Below are positions 1-8,071 of a DNA stretch of 64,000 nucleotides, in pieces. How positions within the stretch are numbered: the first letter of the stretch is position 1; each line of letters starts with the position of its first letter. Made by a program: the position numbers and the translations under genes. The stretch is from NCBI GenBank assembly GCA_902596605.1, contig CACJUU010000011.1, forward strand, positions 1 to 64,000. The letters are read 5' to 3'. This stretch comes from an uncultured Alphaproteobacteria bacterium (GTDB lineage: Bacteria > Pseudomonadota > Alphaproteobacteria > Rhodobacterales > Rhodobacteraceae). The notes below the pieces were generated by a model. It was not told the origin of the DNA, did not search any database, and saw only the letters and a program-made list of their open reading frames with translations.

Positions 1-338
1 TTATTTTTACAAAGCTATTTGCTCGGCTACCAATTTTGAACACTGTCACACTTTAGTTACTAAATTAACCACTTTTGGTCTGCCCACCCCTGCTGGGACA
101 CGAGGGGAGTGCAGGTAGAATATTTTTGGAGTGTGCAGTGGATGGGATGTTTGTGGAGACGTTATTTCCTTTAGAGGAAGATATAACATTAAAATTCTGC
201 TTAAGGTCTATAAATTTTCTGTTTCAAATAAAGTGAAACTGAAAGTTCTTACAAAATTATATTGTTAAGCAAATTAATTTTTAATACGATTTTCTGATAG
301 CAATTTGCATACACTTTACCATCTTAAAAGGGACCGAA
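1..338. other. Intergenic region, no gene seen
   Basis: No open reading frame of useful length is present in this AT-rich stretch. It holds a small GC-richer hairpin (CCCCT...AGGGG near 87-107) with no T-tract, and the inverted repeat listed separately at 215-245. The window begins here, so the region may be the 3' flank of a gene lying to the left. Confidence 0.5.
215..245. promoter_or_regulatory. Imperfect inverted repeat, candidate operator
   Basis: The arms TTTTCTGTTTCA and TGAAACTGAAAG are separated by 7 nt. The inner six bases, GTTTCA and TGAAAC, are perfectly complementary. It lies about 95 nt upstream of the acetyltransferase start, where a repressor or activator site could sit. No cognate regulator is adjacent, so the function is inferred from symmetry and position only. 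Confidence 0.3.
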
Positions 339-932
339 ATGTCTTGGCCAAAGCCTGTAACATTACATTCAAAAACTGTTCGATTAGAGCCTCTATCATT
401 GGATCACTTAAGTGACTTAATAAACGCTGTTAAGGATGGAAATTTATATAACCATTGGTATACCAGCATACCTAAACCAAAAAACATGAAGATGGAAATT
501 GAGAGAAGGTTAAAGCTCCAAGATATGGGCACCATGTTGCCATTTGCAGTAATAAGTTTGAAAACAGAAAAGGCTGTGGGTATGACAACTTATATGAACG
601 TCGATAAAGAAAATAAAAGAGTGGAAATAGGATCAACCTGGTATGCTAAATCGGTTCAGCGCACGTCTCTAAATACTGAATGCAAACTAGTGCTCTTGGA
701 GCATGCCTTAGAAAAACTAAACTGTATATGTGTTGAATTCAGAACCCACTTCATGAACTACCAGAGCAGAAGAGGTATAGAAAGATTAGGTGCAAAACTC
801 GATGGCATTCTTAGATCGAATGCAATTCAGAAAAACGGTACTATCAGGGACACAGCAGTATACACAATTATCAGTAGTGAGTGGAGTTCTGTTAAAGCAA
901 ATCTCGAATATCAACTCGTGAAGAGCCGGTAA
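339..932 (+). CDS. GNAT family N-acetyltransferase (RimJ/RimL-like)
   Basis: Predicted acetyl-CoA-dependent N-acetyltransferase of the Acetyltransf_3 (RimJ/RimL) type; the acceptor is unknown. The 197-residue length suits a single GNAT domain. The N-terminus (VRLEPLSLDHLSDL, residues 14-27) is typical of the family. The acetyl-CoA-binding core appears around residues 97-125 (EIGSTWYAKSVQRTSLNTE), followed by the helix carrying NYQSRRGIERLGAKLDGILR and a C-terminal strand with RDTAVYTI. The ATG is preceded by AAGGGA at good spacing. The gene stands alone, convergent with the MORN ORF. Subfamily is confident; substrate (ribosomal protein, small amine or antibiotic) is not. Confidence 0.85.
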   Translation: MSWPKPVTLHSKTVRLEPLSLDHLSDLINAVKDGNLYNHWYTSIPKPKNMKMEIERRLKLQDMGTMLPFAVISLKTEKAVGMTTYMNVDKENKRVEIGSTWYAKSVQRTSLNTECKLVLLEHALEKLNCICVEFRTHFMNYQSRRGIERLGAKLDGILRSNAIQKNGTIRDTAVYTIISSEWSSVKANLEYQLVKSR

Positions 933-945
933 AATTACTCCCACT

Positions 946-1209
946 CTATATTGTTGCGAAATGAAAAACTATGGGCAATATTGTATCGGTGCCTTTACCG
1001 TGATAGCTACCATTCTTAAACTGACCAATATACCCCTCTCCAATTTCATCAAATTCTGACCCAAAACCATCTTTTTCCCCATTCCTCCATTGGCCTTCAT
1101 ATGCTGCCGAAGAACTCGATTTAGGCGCAACTTCAGAGTACCTAGGCTCAAAATCATCAGCCGCTTCTTTCGAGACATACTCAACCATGGTTATGCGAGC
1201 AACAGTCAT
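946..1209 (-). CDS. Small MORN-repeat protein, probably chimeric
   Basis: The 87-residue product has two clear MORN motifs, YEGQWRNGEKDGFG (about residues 37-50) and YIGQFKNGSYHGKG (about 60-73). These short hairpin repeats usually mediate membrane or protein contacts. The first ~30 residues (MTVARITMVEYVSKEAADDFE) look unlike MORN sequence and resemble the first strand and helix of small dimeric alpha/beta-barrel (ABM-like) proteins. The tail after the second repeat does not continue the pattern. An overlapping minus-strand ORF at 969-1184 is a frame shadow. The gene may be a fusion of two remnants rather than a working protein, since neighbouring sequence is also decayed. Confidence 0.5.
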   Translation of the reverse strand: MTVARITMVEYVSKEAADDFEPRYSEVAPKSSSSAAYEGQWRNGEKDGFGSEFDEIGEGYIGQFKNGSYHGKGTDTILPIVFHFATI

Positions 1210-1373
1210 TTTATGGGTTCTCTATTTATTTTTGTTGGTAACAATTTTATTCGATTTTATTGTATAAGAAATTAATACAAATCATTGAATTGATAATTTT
1301 TAAAGAAGAAAATTAAAATTTCTTGCCATCACTATTACTTAGGGTTAAAGGGATCTCTGTAGGGGACACCAAT

Positions 1374-1592
1374 ATGCTTTTAATATCATTTCTTGCATTA
1401 TTTGCGTCAATATTTTTCTTGCAATTGGGAAATAGTTTTGGTTCCATTTGATGTTTTGGTGGCGTTACCCGTCAAACTATCGTTGCAATAGAAAAAGCCA
1501 AGTACTACCCCACTCTCGAGTTAGCCTTTCTGATAGCACGAGTTTTTGACAAAAAAGTAAGTGATGTATTCGACATAAAATTTAACGAATAG
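1374..1592 (+). pseudogene. Fused remnants: MFS transporter N-terminus and XRE regulator C-terminus
   Basis: From the ATG at 1374 the frame reads LISFLALFASIFFLQLGNSFG, matching the first membrane helix of certain major facilitator proteins. It stops at a TGA (1449-1451), but a one-base shift continues as PFDVLVA, again as expected for that family. From about 1458 the original frame gives VTRQTIVAIEKAKYYPTLEL and then ARVFDKKVSDVF before TAG at 1590. That is the recognition helix and C-terminal half of an XRE/HipB-like helix-turn-helix protein, lacking its first ~25 residues. No track ORF covers this. Two unrelated truncated genes abut within a few bases, so this is dead DNA and not an operon. 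Confidence 0.6.
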
Positions 1593-1649
1593 TGCCCGCC
1601 AATAAATTAATATTTATTAATGAAATAGAAACAACAATCCCTTGTCTCT

Positions 1650-1889
1650 TTAAGGTGGTGGATCAAACGAATTGTTTGAGCCTACATATATAGTTTTCGA
1701 ATAATTAGATTTGCTGCAGACCATTGGTTTTGTTCGATTAACCCTAACAGGACCAGCTTCGACCATTGAGGCTCTCTTGCATTTTGGACACCATTTTTGT
1801 CTTCTGATTCCAAAAAATATTATAGGAAGAGCAATGAATAAGATGAAAATCAGTAAAGAATAGTCGTATAAAATATCTAAAAGAGACAT
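1650..1889 (-). CDS. Small membrane protein with zinc-ribbon-like CxxC
   Basis: This 79-residue product has one hydrophobic segment at about residues 7-27 (LYDYSLLIFILFIALPIIFF), then basic residues, then WCPKCKRASM, a CxxC knuckle typical of short zinc ribbons. A single later Cys (VCSKSNYSKT) could supply a third ligand. The family is not recognised. The start has only a weak AGG upstream. It probably sits in the inner membrane with the ribbon in the cytoplasm. It is isolated between decayed sequences, so it may be accessory or no longer expressed. Confidence 0.45.
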   Translation of the reverse strand: MSLLDILYDYSLLIFILFIALPIIFFGIRRQKWCPKCKRASMVEAGPVRVNRTKPMVCSKSNYSKTIYVGSNNSFDPPP

Positions 1890-1974
1890 ACCTGTTTCTC
1901 AGAATAATCAATTACCTTAACAAAGTTTAACATATTGTTGACTTGGGTAAACTTGATCGGCGATTTTTGCAGAA

Positions 1975-2058
1975 ATGGATGTTGGTTACCTATTTTTGAC
2001 AACACTTTTCGTGATTTTCCTGATAAAGCATAAGAAACATGAGAAGGGTAAGAACTAG
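1975..2058 (+). CDS. Possible 27-residue membrane peptide
   Basis: A short ORF (MDVGYLFLTTLFVIFLIKHK and a basic tail) encodes one hydrophobic helix followed by Lys/His-rich residues. It is too short for the ORF track. There is no strong ribosome-binding site and no recognised family. The rest of the 1890-2282 gap shows only a similar low-complexity hydrophobic reading on the minus strand (C-terminal part of track ORF 2105-2377). It could be a small membrane peptide or chance coding in AT-rich DNA. Confidence 0.15.
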   Translation: MDVGYLFLTTLFVIFLIKHKKHEKGKN

Positions 2059-2282
2059 TTTCTGTCTTGTGCTTTACGCCTTGAGTTATTTCAATGAATC
2101 ATTGCTATAGAGTGTTAATCACTTTTGGGCACTTCTTTGATTTTAAGAAAAGGATAATCAAAAAGACCAAACAAAATTCACAGCTCATGTCACTGCGGTT
2201 CCTTGGAAACAATAAGTATATTTGAATGGGTTTTAGGCTCATTAAAATGTGAGTAAAAACACTTTTGCTATTAAAAAATTTT

Positions 2283-2675
2283 CTAAAGCCTTTTGTGAAT
2301 TTCACCAAGTATCTCTTCTGAGGTTCTATCGTCTGCACTTTCTTTTTGGAGGGTGAAAAAGCCGATATGTTTTCCAATTAGTTCCATGGCTTTAAGCTTT
2401 CCTGCCATAGGTCCATCACCAAAGGCTATGCTCTCCAATTCATTAAGAACTCTCTCTTCTCTAGAGACCGCTTGTAAGCGTCGTCTAGCTTCTTTTTCCT
2501 TCTCTAGCTCTAAAATCCTTGTACTGACCTTGGGGTGTCTCCTGAGCCTTGAGGCTTCCTCCCAGACGGTCTTATCAGAGATATTTTGAGTATCATAAGC
2601 ACCTTTATAGGCTGAAGTCTGACTAGTACCTTGAGTAAGGAGTTCAACAAAGTTTTCTTGCTTAGCTGTTAACAT
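2283..2675 (-). CDS. Phage terminase small subunit (orphan)
   Basis: The 130-residue protein begins LTAKQENFVELLTQGTSQ, the DNA-binding N-terminus of terminase small subunits of the Terminase_2/XtmA type. It continues with the expected helices (DKTVWEEASRLRRHPKVSTR) and a C-terminal EEILGEI segment. In a phage it recognises packaging sites and delivers DNA to the large subunit. AAGGA sits upstream of the ATG. No large terminase, portal or capsid gene follows, so it is an orphan from an integrated phage or gene transfer element, located beside a tRNA gene that is a common integration target. The coding frame itself appears intact. Confidence 0.75.
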   Translation of the reverse strand: MLTAKQENFVELLTQGTSQTSAYKGAYDTQNISDKTVWEEASRLRRHPKVSTRILELEKEKEARRRLQAVSREERVLNELESIAFGDGPMAGKLKAMELIGKHIGFFTLQKESADDRTSEEILGEIHKRL

Positions 2676-2801
2676 TTTAGGTCATCCTTTGAGCATTTTT
2701 CAGTACATAGATTATGCTGATGATTAAACAGTTTGGGGAGTAGGGATTAGGTGGGGTATTGAAATTTCAATTCTTCATACATCATGCTTAGTTATTGCCT
2801 T

Positions 2802-2825
2802 GTTGTGGGTAAGGTTGTGGGTAGA
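2802..2825 (+). repeat. Tandem 12-bp direct repeat beside tRNA-Ser
   Basis: GTTGTGGGTAAG is followed at once by GTTGTGGGTAGA, a near-perfect tandem repeat about 55 nt beyond the 3' end of the tRNA-Ser gene. Closely spaced direct repeats next to a tRNA 3' end are typical of arm-type binding sites of tyrosine integrases. No integrase gene is found here, so this may be what remains of an attachment region. Confidence 0.3.
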
Positions 2826-2878
2826 TATCGATAATATAACATAAAACTCAATTTAAACAATGATTTAAGGGGTATTTA

Positions 2879-2968
2879 TGGCGGAGGAGGTGGGATTCGA
2901 ACCCACGGTAGACTTTCACCTACGTCGGTTTTCAAGACCGGTGCATTCAACCACTCTGCCACTCCTCC
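2879..2968 (-). tRNA. tRNA-Ser(UGA)
   Basis: On the minus strand the sequence starts GGAGGAGTGGCAGAGTGG and has the long variable arm of a class II tRNA. The anticodon stem-loop is CGGTCTTGAAAACCG, with anticodon TGA. The T-arm contains GGGTTCGAATCCC, and the acceptor stem closes as CTCCTCC with G as discriminator. CCA is encoded (2879-2881). Its 3' end faces the orphan terminase, consistent with past integration at this tRNA. Confidence 0.95.
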
Positions 2969-3091
2969 GATTATCGAGATCATATAAAGATTTTTTTTTT
3001 TTTCAATTGAAAAGATCTTTTTTAATTAAAGTCATATATCTATACTGATCACACAAGAAGTATCATATCATTATGTATCTGGGAGAGTGTA

Positions 3092-4099
3092 ATGAAAGTC
3101 AAAGCATATGCCGCAAAAAATGAAAAAGGCCTGTTAGAACCTTATGAATATGAATTGGGAGAAATAGGGCCTGATGATGTTGATATCGAGATTGAAAACT
3201 GCGGACTTTGTTACAGTGATGTTCATTACATAGACAACGATTTCTCAAACAATGAATATCCCTTTGTCCCTGGCCATGAGGTTATAGGGAAAATTACAGC
3301 AATTGGTAACCAAGTTAAAGACAGGCATGTTGGTCAAAGAGTAGGAGTGGGCTTTCAGGCTGGGTACTGCAAGACATGTGAATGTTGTTATAATGGTGAT
3401 CACAATCTTTGCGATGATAGAGTGGGTGTTTTCGTGGGCCGAAATGGAGGTTTTGCCAATAAAATTAGAGTTCAAGATTTAAGTGCTATTCCAATTCCTG
3501 ACGCACTTGATCCCCGAACTGCCGGTCCACTCATGTGCGGTGGTATTACCGTTTTCAATCCATTTGTCCAATATGCAGTGAAACCCACAGATAGCGTATG
3601 TATTTTTGGAATAGGTGGGCTGGGACATATGGCTATAAAGTTTGCTAATGCTTGGGGGTGTGAAGTCACCGCTATTACTGGTTCTGAAAATAAAGTGGAA
3701 GAAGCTAAGAGTTATGGCGCCCATAATGTGGTTGTTGCGAGTGATATTGATTCAATAAAAAAGCTTAAAAAATCTTTTGACTACTTATTTTTTACCGGTC
3801 ATGCATTTAAGGGTAAATGGGGCCTATTTATGAATACTCTTAAGCCAAAAGGTAGACTTCATTTCCTTGGTCTATTACCTGAGCCTCTAAATATAACTAT
3901 GTTTCATATGTTGAGGGGTCAAAATTCAGTGTCTGCAAGTCCTGTTGGAGGTCCTGAAGCAATGAAGAAAATGGTAGAGTTCTGCGCAAGACACAAAATA
4001 ATACCCGAGGTAGAATTTTTTAAAATGTCAGAAATCAATGAAGCCATAGCCCACCTTAAAAGTGGTAAGGCAAGATATAGGATTGTTCTGGAGAATTAA
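3092..4099 (+). CDS. Zinc-dependent alcohol dehydrogenase (cinnamyl-alcohol type)
   Basis: This is an NAD(P)-dependent medium-chain dehydrogenase that interconverts alcohols and aldehydes. Catalytic zinc ligands are visible as C40 (CGLCYSDVH) and H62 (GHEVIG). The structural zinc lobe is CKTCECCYNGDHNLC (C93, C96, C99, C107). The Rossmann loop GIGGLGHMA follows near residue 174. The usual CxHSD motif reads CYSD here, a conservative change seen in YahK/cinnamyl-type enzymes. The 335-residue length is normal. GGGAG precedes the ATG. It is monocistronic, with an AT-rich promoter region shared with tRNA-Ser. The physiological substrate cannot be told. Confidence 0.9.
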   Translation: MKVKAYAAKNEKGLLEPYEYELGEIGPDDVDIEIENCGLCYSDVHYIDNDFSNNEYPFVPGHEVIGKITAIGNQVKDRHVGQRVGVGFQAGYCKTCECCYNGDHNLCDDRVGVFVGRNGGFANKIRVQDLSAIPIPDALDPRTAGPLMCGGITVFNPFVQYAVKPTDSVCIFGIGGLGHMAIKFANAWGCEVTAITGSENKVEEAKSYGAHNVVVASDIDSIKKLKKSFDYLFFTGHAFKGKWGLFMNTLKPKGRLHFLGLLPEPLNITMFHMLRGQNSVSASPVGGPEAMKKMVEFCARHKIIPEVEFFKMSEINEAIAHLKSGKARYRIVLEN

Positions 4100-4105
4100 C
4101 TAGAC

Positions 4106-4840
4106 TCAGTTTTTAATTTTAATTGATATCATTTCAGCTACTGAGTTTTGATTCTCGTTGACCTTTTCTTGTAAGTCATTGATACGTTCACGCCTCTCAG
4201 AGATCTGAACCGAGTTTTTCATAATATCTATTGCGTTGGTCTGTGTCTTTGATTGAATCTCAATAATGCGTTTCTGATTTTCAGAGGCCATCTCCTCTAT
4301 TTTTACGCATCTTTTTGTGTTTTGTTCTATACGCTTCTTATTATCTTTTTCAGTAGCCTTTGAGGGATGAAACTCACCTTTAAGAAATTTTTCGTTAGTT
4401 GCTAAGTTTTCAGTATTAAATTGTAGCGTTTCCTCATTTTTTTTCATAATCATTCTGTTAAGTTCAATAAGCTTCTTGTTTATTTCAGTGAGTTGTTTGT
4501 TCACTTCAAGAATAGTTTTATTGACAGAAGATTTGTGCTCCAGAAAATCTAATTGAGCTTTATTATTCATCGATTCTCTAAAATTTATTTCCACATCTTG
4601 CTCGGCAATCATATTGCTCATTATAGCTAATCTATTTCTTAAGATTTCATCAGTTTCTTGATTAGCGAGGTGATGGTTGCCCATGTAAGCCGCATTATAG
4701 TTTCTCATAATAGAGGCGTAATTTTGTTCTATAGAGGCCCTACATACTTCCACTTTTGTTTTATTTGAATTTATGAGTATCTCAAGCTCGAATATTTTTC
4801 GGCGATTAGATTGTATTTGGGCCTTATTTTCGGGATTCAT
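4106..4840 (-). CDS. Asn-rich coiled-coil protein of unknown function
   Basis: The 244 residues are almost entirely helical in character. They are rich in Asn, Glu, Lys, Ile and Leu, with heptad-like spacing and recurring patterns such as EVNKQLTEINKKLIELN and ENQKRIIEIQ. There is no signal peptide, membrane segment or cysteine cluster. The start is preceded by AGAGG. It is a single gene between two + strand genes, convergent with the alcohol dehydrogenase. A cytoplasmic structural or scaffold protein is plausible. I do not recognise a named family; composition alone supports no enzymatic role. Confidence 0.7.
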   Translation of the reverse strand: MNPENKAQIQSNRRKIFELEILINSNKTKVEVCRASIEQNYASIMRNYNAAYMGNHHLANQETDEILRNRLAIMSNMIAEQDVEINFRESMNNKAQLDFLEHKSSVNKTILEVNKQLTEINKKLIELNRMIMKKNEETLQFNTENLATNEKFLKGEFHPSKATEKDNKKRIEQNTKRCVKIEEMASENQKRIIEIQSKTQTNAIDIMKNSVQISERRERINDLQEKVNENQNSVAEMISIKIKN

Positions 4841-4972
4841 ACGTTACCTCTTTCTAAATGAATTAGTTGATAAAACTTTACTACCTTGGACATTAAACTA
4901 CTATAACGTAATAAGTGTAAAAAATTCAAAAAAATATTAAATTCCGGTGAACCAGTTTAGGATTAAATAAAA

Positions 4973-5821
4973 ATGTATAAAGAATTGTTAACTTCGCAGA
5001 ATGGCGATACTTTCATAATTTCTCTTAACAGACCAGAAAAGTTAAATGCATTCACTAAAACCATGCAGGAGGAACTTATTAAAGTTTTTGATTACACTGA
5101 TCAGAGTGATGATATTAAATCAGTCGTGATTACTGGGGAAGGGCGTGCCTATTGTGCAGGAGCTGATTTGGTTGATGGGCCAAACACCTTTAATTATGAA
5201 GAAGAAGGAAACAGGCTCTCTAATGATGATAATCGTGATGGAGGTGGGTTAGTGGCACTAAGAATTTTTAGATCTAAAAAGCCCATAATAGGTGCAATCA
5301 ACGGAGATGCTGTTGGTGTAGGGGCAACAATGACTTTACCAATGGATATTAGAATCGCTTCAAAATCGGCTCGGTTTGGGTTTGTTTTTTCAAGAAGAGG
5401 CGCAGTACCCGAAGCTTGTTCTAGCTGGTTTCTTCCCAGAATAGTGGGTATTTCTAAAGCCCTGGATTGGTGCTATACGGGCAAATTATTTAATTCTCAA
5501 GAGGCCTTACAACATGGACTAGTATCAGATGTGATATCCGATGATAAATTGATAGAAAGAGCACTTGAGATTGGATCTAGCTATAGCAGTAAAACCTCTG
5601 CAATATCTGTTTCTCTTGCCAGACAAATGATGTGGAATATGCTAGCCGCAACCCACCCAGAGGAAGCACATATTTTGGACTCGATGGCGATGGAAAGAAT
5701 GGGAAAATCCTTAGATATTAAAGAAGGAATAGATTCGTTTTTAGAAAAGAGAGCTCCTAATTTTCCAATGAAAGTCAGCAAAGATTTACCTGACCTATCC
5801 GCTGCCATGAAATCGAAATAA
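4973..5821 (+). CDS. Enoyl-CoA hydratase/isomerase family protein
   Basis: Crotonase-fold enzyme acting on an acyl-CoA thioester. The oxyanion-hole segments are AYCAGADLVDG (residues 59-69) and GAINGDAVGVGATM (108-120). One catalytic glutamate is plausible at E147 in GAVPEACSS; the partner position (DLVDG) lacks the second Glu, so isomerase or hydrolase chemistry is also possible. The 282-residue length is slightly long because of an insert around residues 70-90 (EEEGNRLSNDDNRDGGG). It stands alone, convergent with the DAO-type oxidoreductase. Start context is weak (TAGGATTAAATAAAAATG). Exact substrate unknown. Confidence 0.85.
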   Translation: MYKELLTSQNGDTFIISLNRPEKLNAFTKTMQEELIKVFDYTDQSDDIKSVVITGEGRAYCAGADLVDGPNTFNYEEEGNRLSNDDNRDGGGLVALRIFRSKKPIIGAINGDAVGVGATMTLPMDIRIASKSARFGFVFSRRGAVPEACSSWFLPRIVGISKALDWCYTGKLFNSQEALQHGLVSDVISDDKLIERALEIGSSYSSKTSAISVSLARQMMWNMLAATHPEEAHILDSMAMERMGKSLDIKEGIDSFLEKRAPNFPMKVSKDLPDLSAAMKSK

Positions 5822-5829
5822 TAATAAGC

Positions 5830-7095
5830 CTACATTTTTAAAGATTTTAAAGAATTGTTTGCTACGGCTACCATTTCATAGAAGGCTGTCTTTTCTCGTG
5901 TGAAAGTCTCGTTATAATGTTTTACGGCAGAAATGGGGAGAATAGATAAATTTTCCGATAATAAAGCTGCTGCACACGTTTTTCCAAAAAGAGTTCCGGG
6001 GGCAATACCCCTCCCTGAATAGCCGAAACACGATAAACCATTCTCTTCAAAGTTCACAATTTTTGGTATGTGATCTTTAGTCATTGCAATTTTACCTGAC
6101 CAACGATGACTAAACTCTATGTCGGGTAAAAATGGAAAAAGGTCCTTAAGCTTTTTGTTTGCCCAATTCGTATGAACATATTTTCCAAAGCCTTCAGAGT
6201 TGCCCATTGTTCCTAGAATAAGACGTCCAGCGTCATCTACTCTGAAGGAAGACATAATTTTGGCTGTATCCCAACAACCCTCTTTGCCAGGCAAGATTGT
6301 ACTCATTTCATTCGAGTTTAGAGGTCTTGTTGCAAATTGTGAGTAATAAATGGTAGAAAATTTACCTGTATTGTTTGCCCTATCTAAATCTTCATAGGCA
6401 TTCATAGCAAGGAATAAATATTTGCTTTTTATTACAATGTCTTGGACATAGACTTGCCACATACCATTTTGTTTTTTAACCTGAGATACTTTTGATTTTT
6501 CATATATCTTTGCCCCTAATTCTTTTGCTTTTCGTGCGAGGCCTCTACAATAAGCTAGTGGTTGTATTGTTCCTGCTCTAGAGTCACGAAGTGATCCAAT
6601 AAATTTTGAACTTCCTACTTTATTTTCGGTCTCAGTCTTATCGAACAGTGTTAATGGCTCTTCAAATAATTCTCCTTGCTTAAATCTTTCAATTAGATCT
6701 TCCATTCCCTTTTCTGAGTGAGCACAATGTAAAGTTCCATTTCTTTCGGGATCGCATTTAATTTTGTTTTCTTCAATAATTGAGAAAACCAAGTCGGGAG
6801 CTGATCCAAGAGCGGATATAAGCCTTTCTCCATGCTCTTCTCCTAAAATAGATGTGATTTTTTTAGGGGGCAACCATAACCCTGCATTTACTAAGCCAAC
6901 GTTCCTACCGGAACCACCAAATCCTATGGTTTCACATTCAAGTAATATGACTTTAGCGCCTTGCTTTGCTGCTTCTAAGGCAGCAGAGCAACCTGTAAAG
7001 CCTCCCCCAACGACTAATAAGTCAGTAGTTTGGCTTTTCAGGGGTTCAGAAAAATTTTCTTTTTCCTTTGACGTATTTTCCCACAAATTACTCAT
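5830..7095 (-). CDS. FAD-dependent oxidoreductase, DAO family
   Basis: Flavoprotein of the glycine/D-amino acid oxidase family, closest in layout to PuuB-type amine oxidases. The ADP-binding motif VVGGGFTGCSAALEAAKQGA occupies residues ~28-47, followed by GGSGRNVGLVNAG, which is typical of this subfamily. The C-terminal FAD/substrate region includes GYSGRGIAPGTLFGK. Length (421) is normal. It would oxidise a secondary or primary amine using oxygen or an electron carrier in the cytoplasm. The neighbouring SDR on the same strand is 50 bp upstream and could be cotranscribed. No clear ribosome-binding site precedes the ATG. Substrate not determinable. Confidence 0.85.
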   Translation of the reverse strand: MSNLWENTSKEKENFSEPLKSQTTDLLVVGGGFTGCSAALEAAKQGAKVILLECETIGFGGSGRNVGLVNAGLWLPPKKITSILGEEHGERLISALGSAPDLVFSIIEENKIKCDPERNGTLHCAHSEKGMEDLIERFKQGELFEEPLTLFDKTETENKVGSSKFIGSLRDSRAGTIQPLAYCRGLARKAKELGAKIYEKSKVSQVKKQNGMWQVYVQDIVIKSKYLFLAMNAYEDLDRANNTGKFSTIYYSQFATRPLNSNEMSTILPGKEGCWDTAKIMSSFRVDDAGRLILGTMGNSEGFGKYVHTNWANKKLKDLFPFLPDIEFSHRWSGKIAMTKDHIPKIVNFEENGLSCFGYSGRGIAPGTLFGKTCAAALLSENLSILPISAVKHYNETFTREKTAFYEMVAVANNSLKSLKM

Positions 7096-7144
7096 CAGCT
7101 ACAATGAATCTCTATTTATAACTTATCAAAATATTATTAGCTAA

Positions 7145-7933
7145 TTAGTCTAATTTTAATGGCATGCCAATCAGAAGACCACCATCAACTGCTAATAGCT
7201 GACCTGTAACGTGATTACTGAGTTCACTTGCAAAAAAAAGTATAGATCCAATTATATCCTCAGCTGTTGGACATTCTCCGAGCGGATTTGTTTTTTCATA
7301 AGCTATTATAGCCTTCTTAAACTTATCATCTCCAAGACTGTTTTTCCACCAGTCAGTAGCAACGAATCCAGGGCATACCGCGTTCACTCTTATTCCATCC
7401 GGCCCAAGGGAGCGAGACAGTGCCAAAGTCATGGAGTTAAGAGCACCTTTAGACGCGGCATAAGCAACTGATGATCCTAACCCACGCAATCCTGCAACAG
7501 ATGAGATATTTACGATACTACTTTTTTTATTTTTGGCAAGATGTGGGCGTGCGTGTTTTATTAGCTCATAGTTGCTATTCAGATTAAGAGCCAAAATATT
7601 TTCAAAATCTTCTCTTTGCAATGCATCTAAATTAGTATGATCAGCAAATTTCGTTCTTCCTGCATTATTAATTAAAATATTAATTGCTCCAAATTCGCTA
7701 AACGCTCTATCAATTAAATGTTTGCAACCTTCATCAGTTGCAATATCAGATTTTATTATGAGTGGAGACTCTCCGAGGTGTGAGCATTCATGTGCTACCT
7801 CTTCTGCGGCCTCTTTGCTCTTAGAATAATTAATTGTGACTCTACCACCTAATGCACTTATTTTTTTGGCGGCCTCGGCGCCAATTCCTGCCGAAGAACC
7901 TGTTATAACAGCCACTTTACCTTCAAAATTCAT
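7145..7933 (-). CDS. SDR family oxidoreductase
   Basis: Classical short-chain dehydrogenase/reductase, 262 residues. The cofactor loop TGSSAGIG is at 11-18, the NNAG motif at about 89-92, and the catalytic Ser144/145, Tyr158 and Lys162 (YAASK) are in place. The C-terminal loop VCPGFVATDWW and the GGLLIGMP end are typical of 3-oxoacyl-ACP reductase-like SDRs. A strong ribosome-binding site (AGGAGACTAAAAATG) fixes the start. It likely reduces a keto group or oxidises a secondary alcohol with NAD(P). It may share a transcript with the downstream DAO-type gene. Confidence 0.88.
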   Translation of the reverse strand: MNFEGKVAVITGSSAGIGAEAAKKISALGGRVTINYSKSKEAAEEVAHECSHLGESPLIIKSDIATDEGCKHLIDRAFSEFGAINILINNAGRTKFADHTNLDALQREDFENILALNLNSNYELIKHARPHLAKNKKSSIVNISSVAGLRGLGSSVAYAASKGALNSMTLALSRSLGPDGIRVNAVCPGFVATDWWKNSLGDDKFKKAIIAYEKTNPLGECPTAEDIIGSILFFASELSNHVTGQLLAVDGGLLIGMPLKLD

Positions 7934-8071
7934 TTTTAGTCTCCTGAGTTTTTTAATAGCTTAGCAAAATTTCAATTTTTGGCGTATCTTAATATTCGTG
8001 TTTTAAATAAATATTTTCAATTTCCTTAAAGTCGGTTCATAATATAAACTGATGCTTTTATGGAGATTAGA

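Noticed and set aside
2105-2377. Minus-strand ORF overlapping the terminase gene
   Set aside because: Its first part is a frame shadow of the terminase gene and the remainder is low-complexity hydrophobic sequence without a ribosome-binding site.
4104-4144. ACTCAGT...ACTGAGT inverted repeat as a bidirectional terminator
   Set aside because: The arms are only 7 bp with a 27-nt loop, are not GC-rich, and lie mostly inside the coiled-coil gene.
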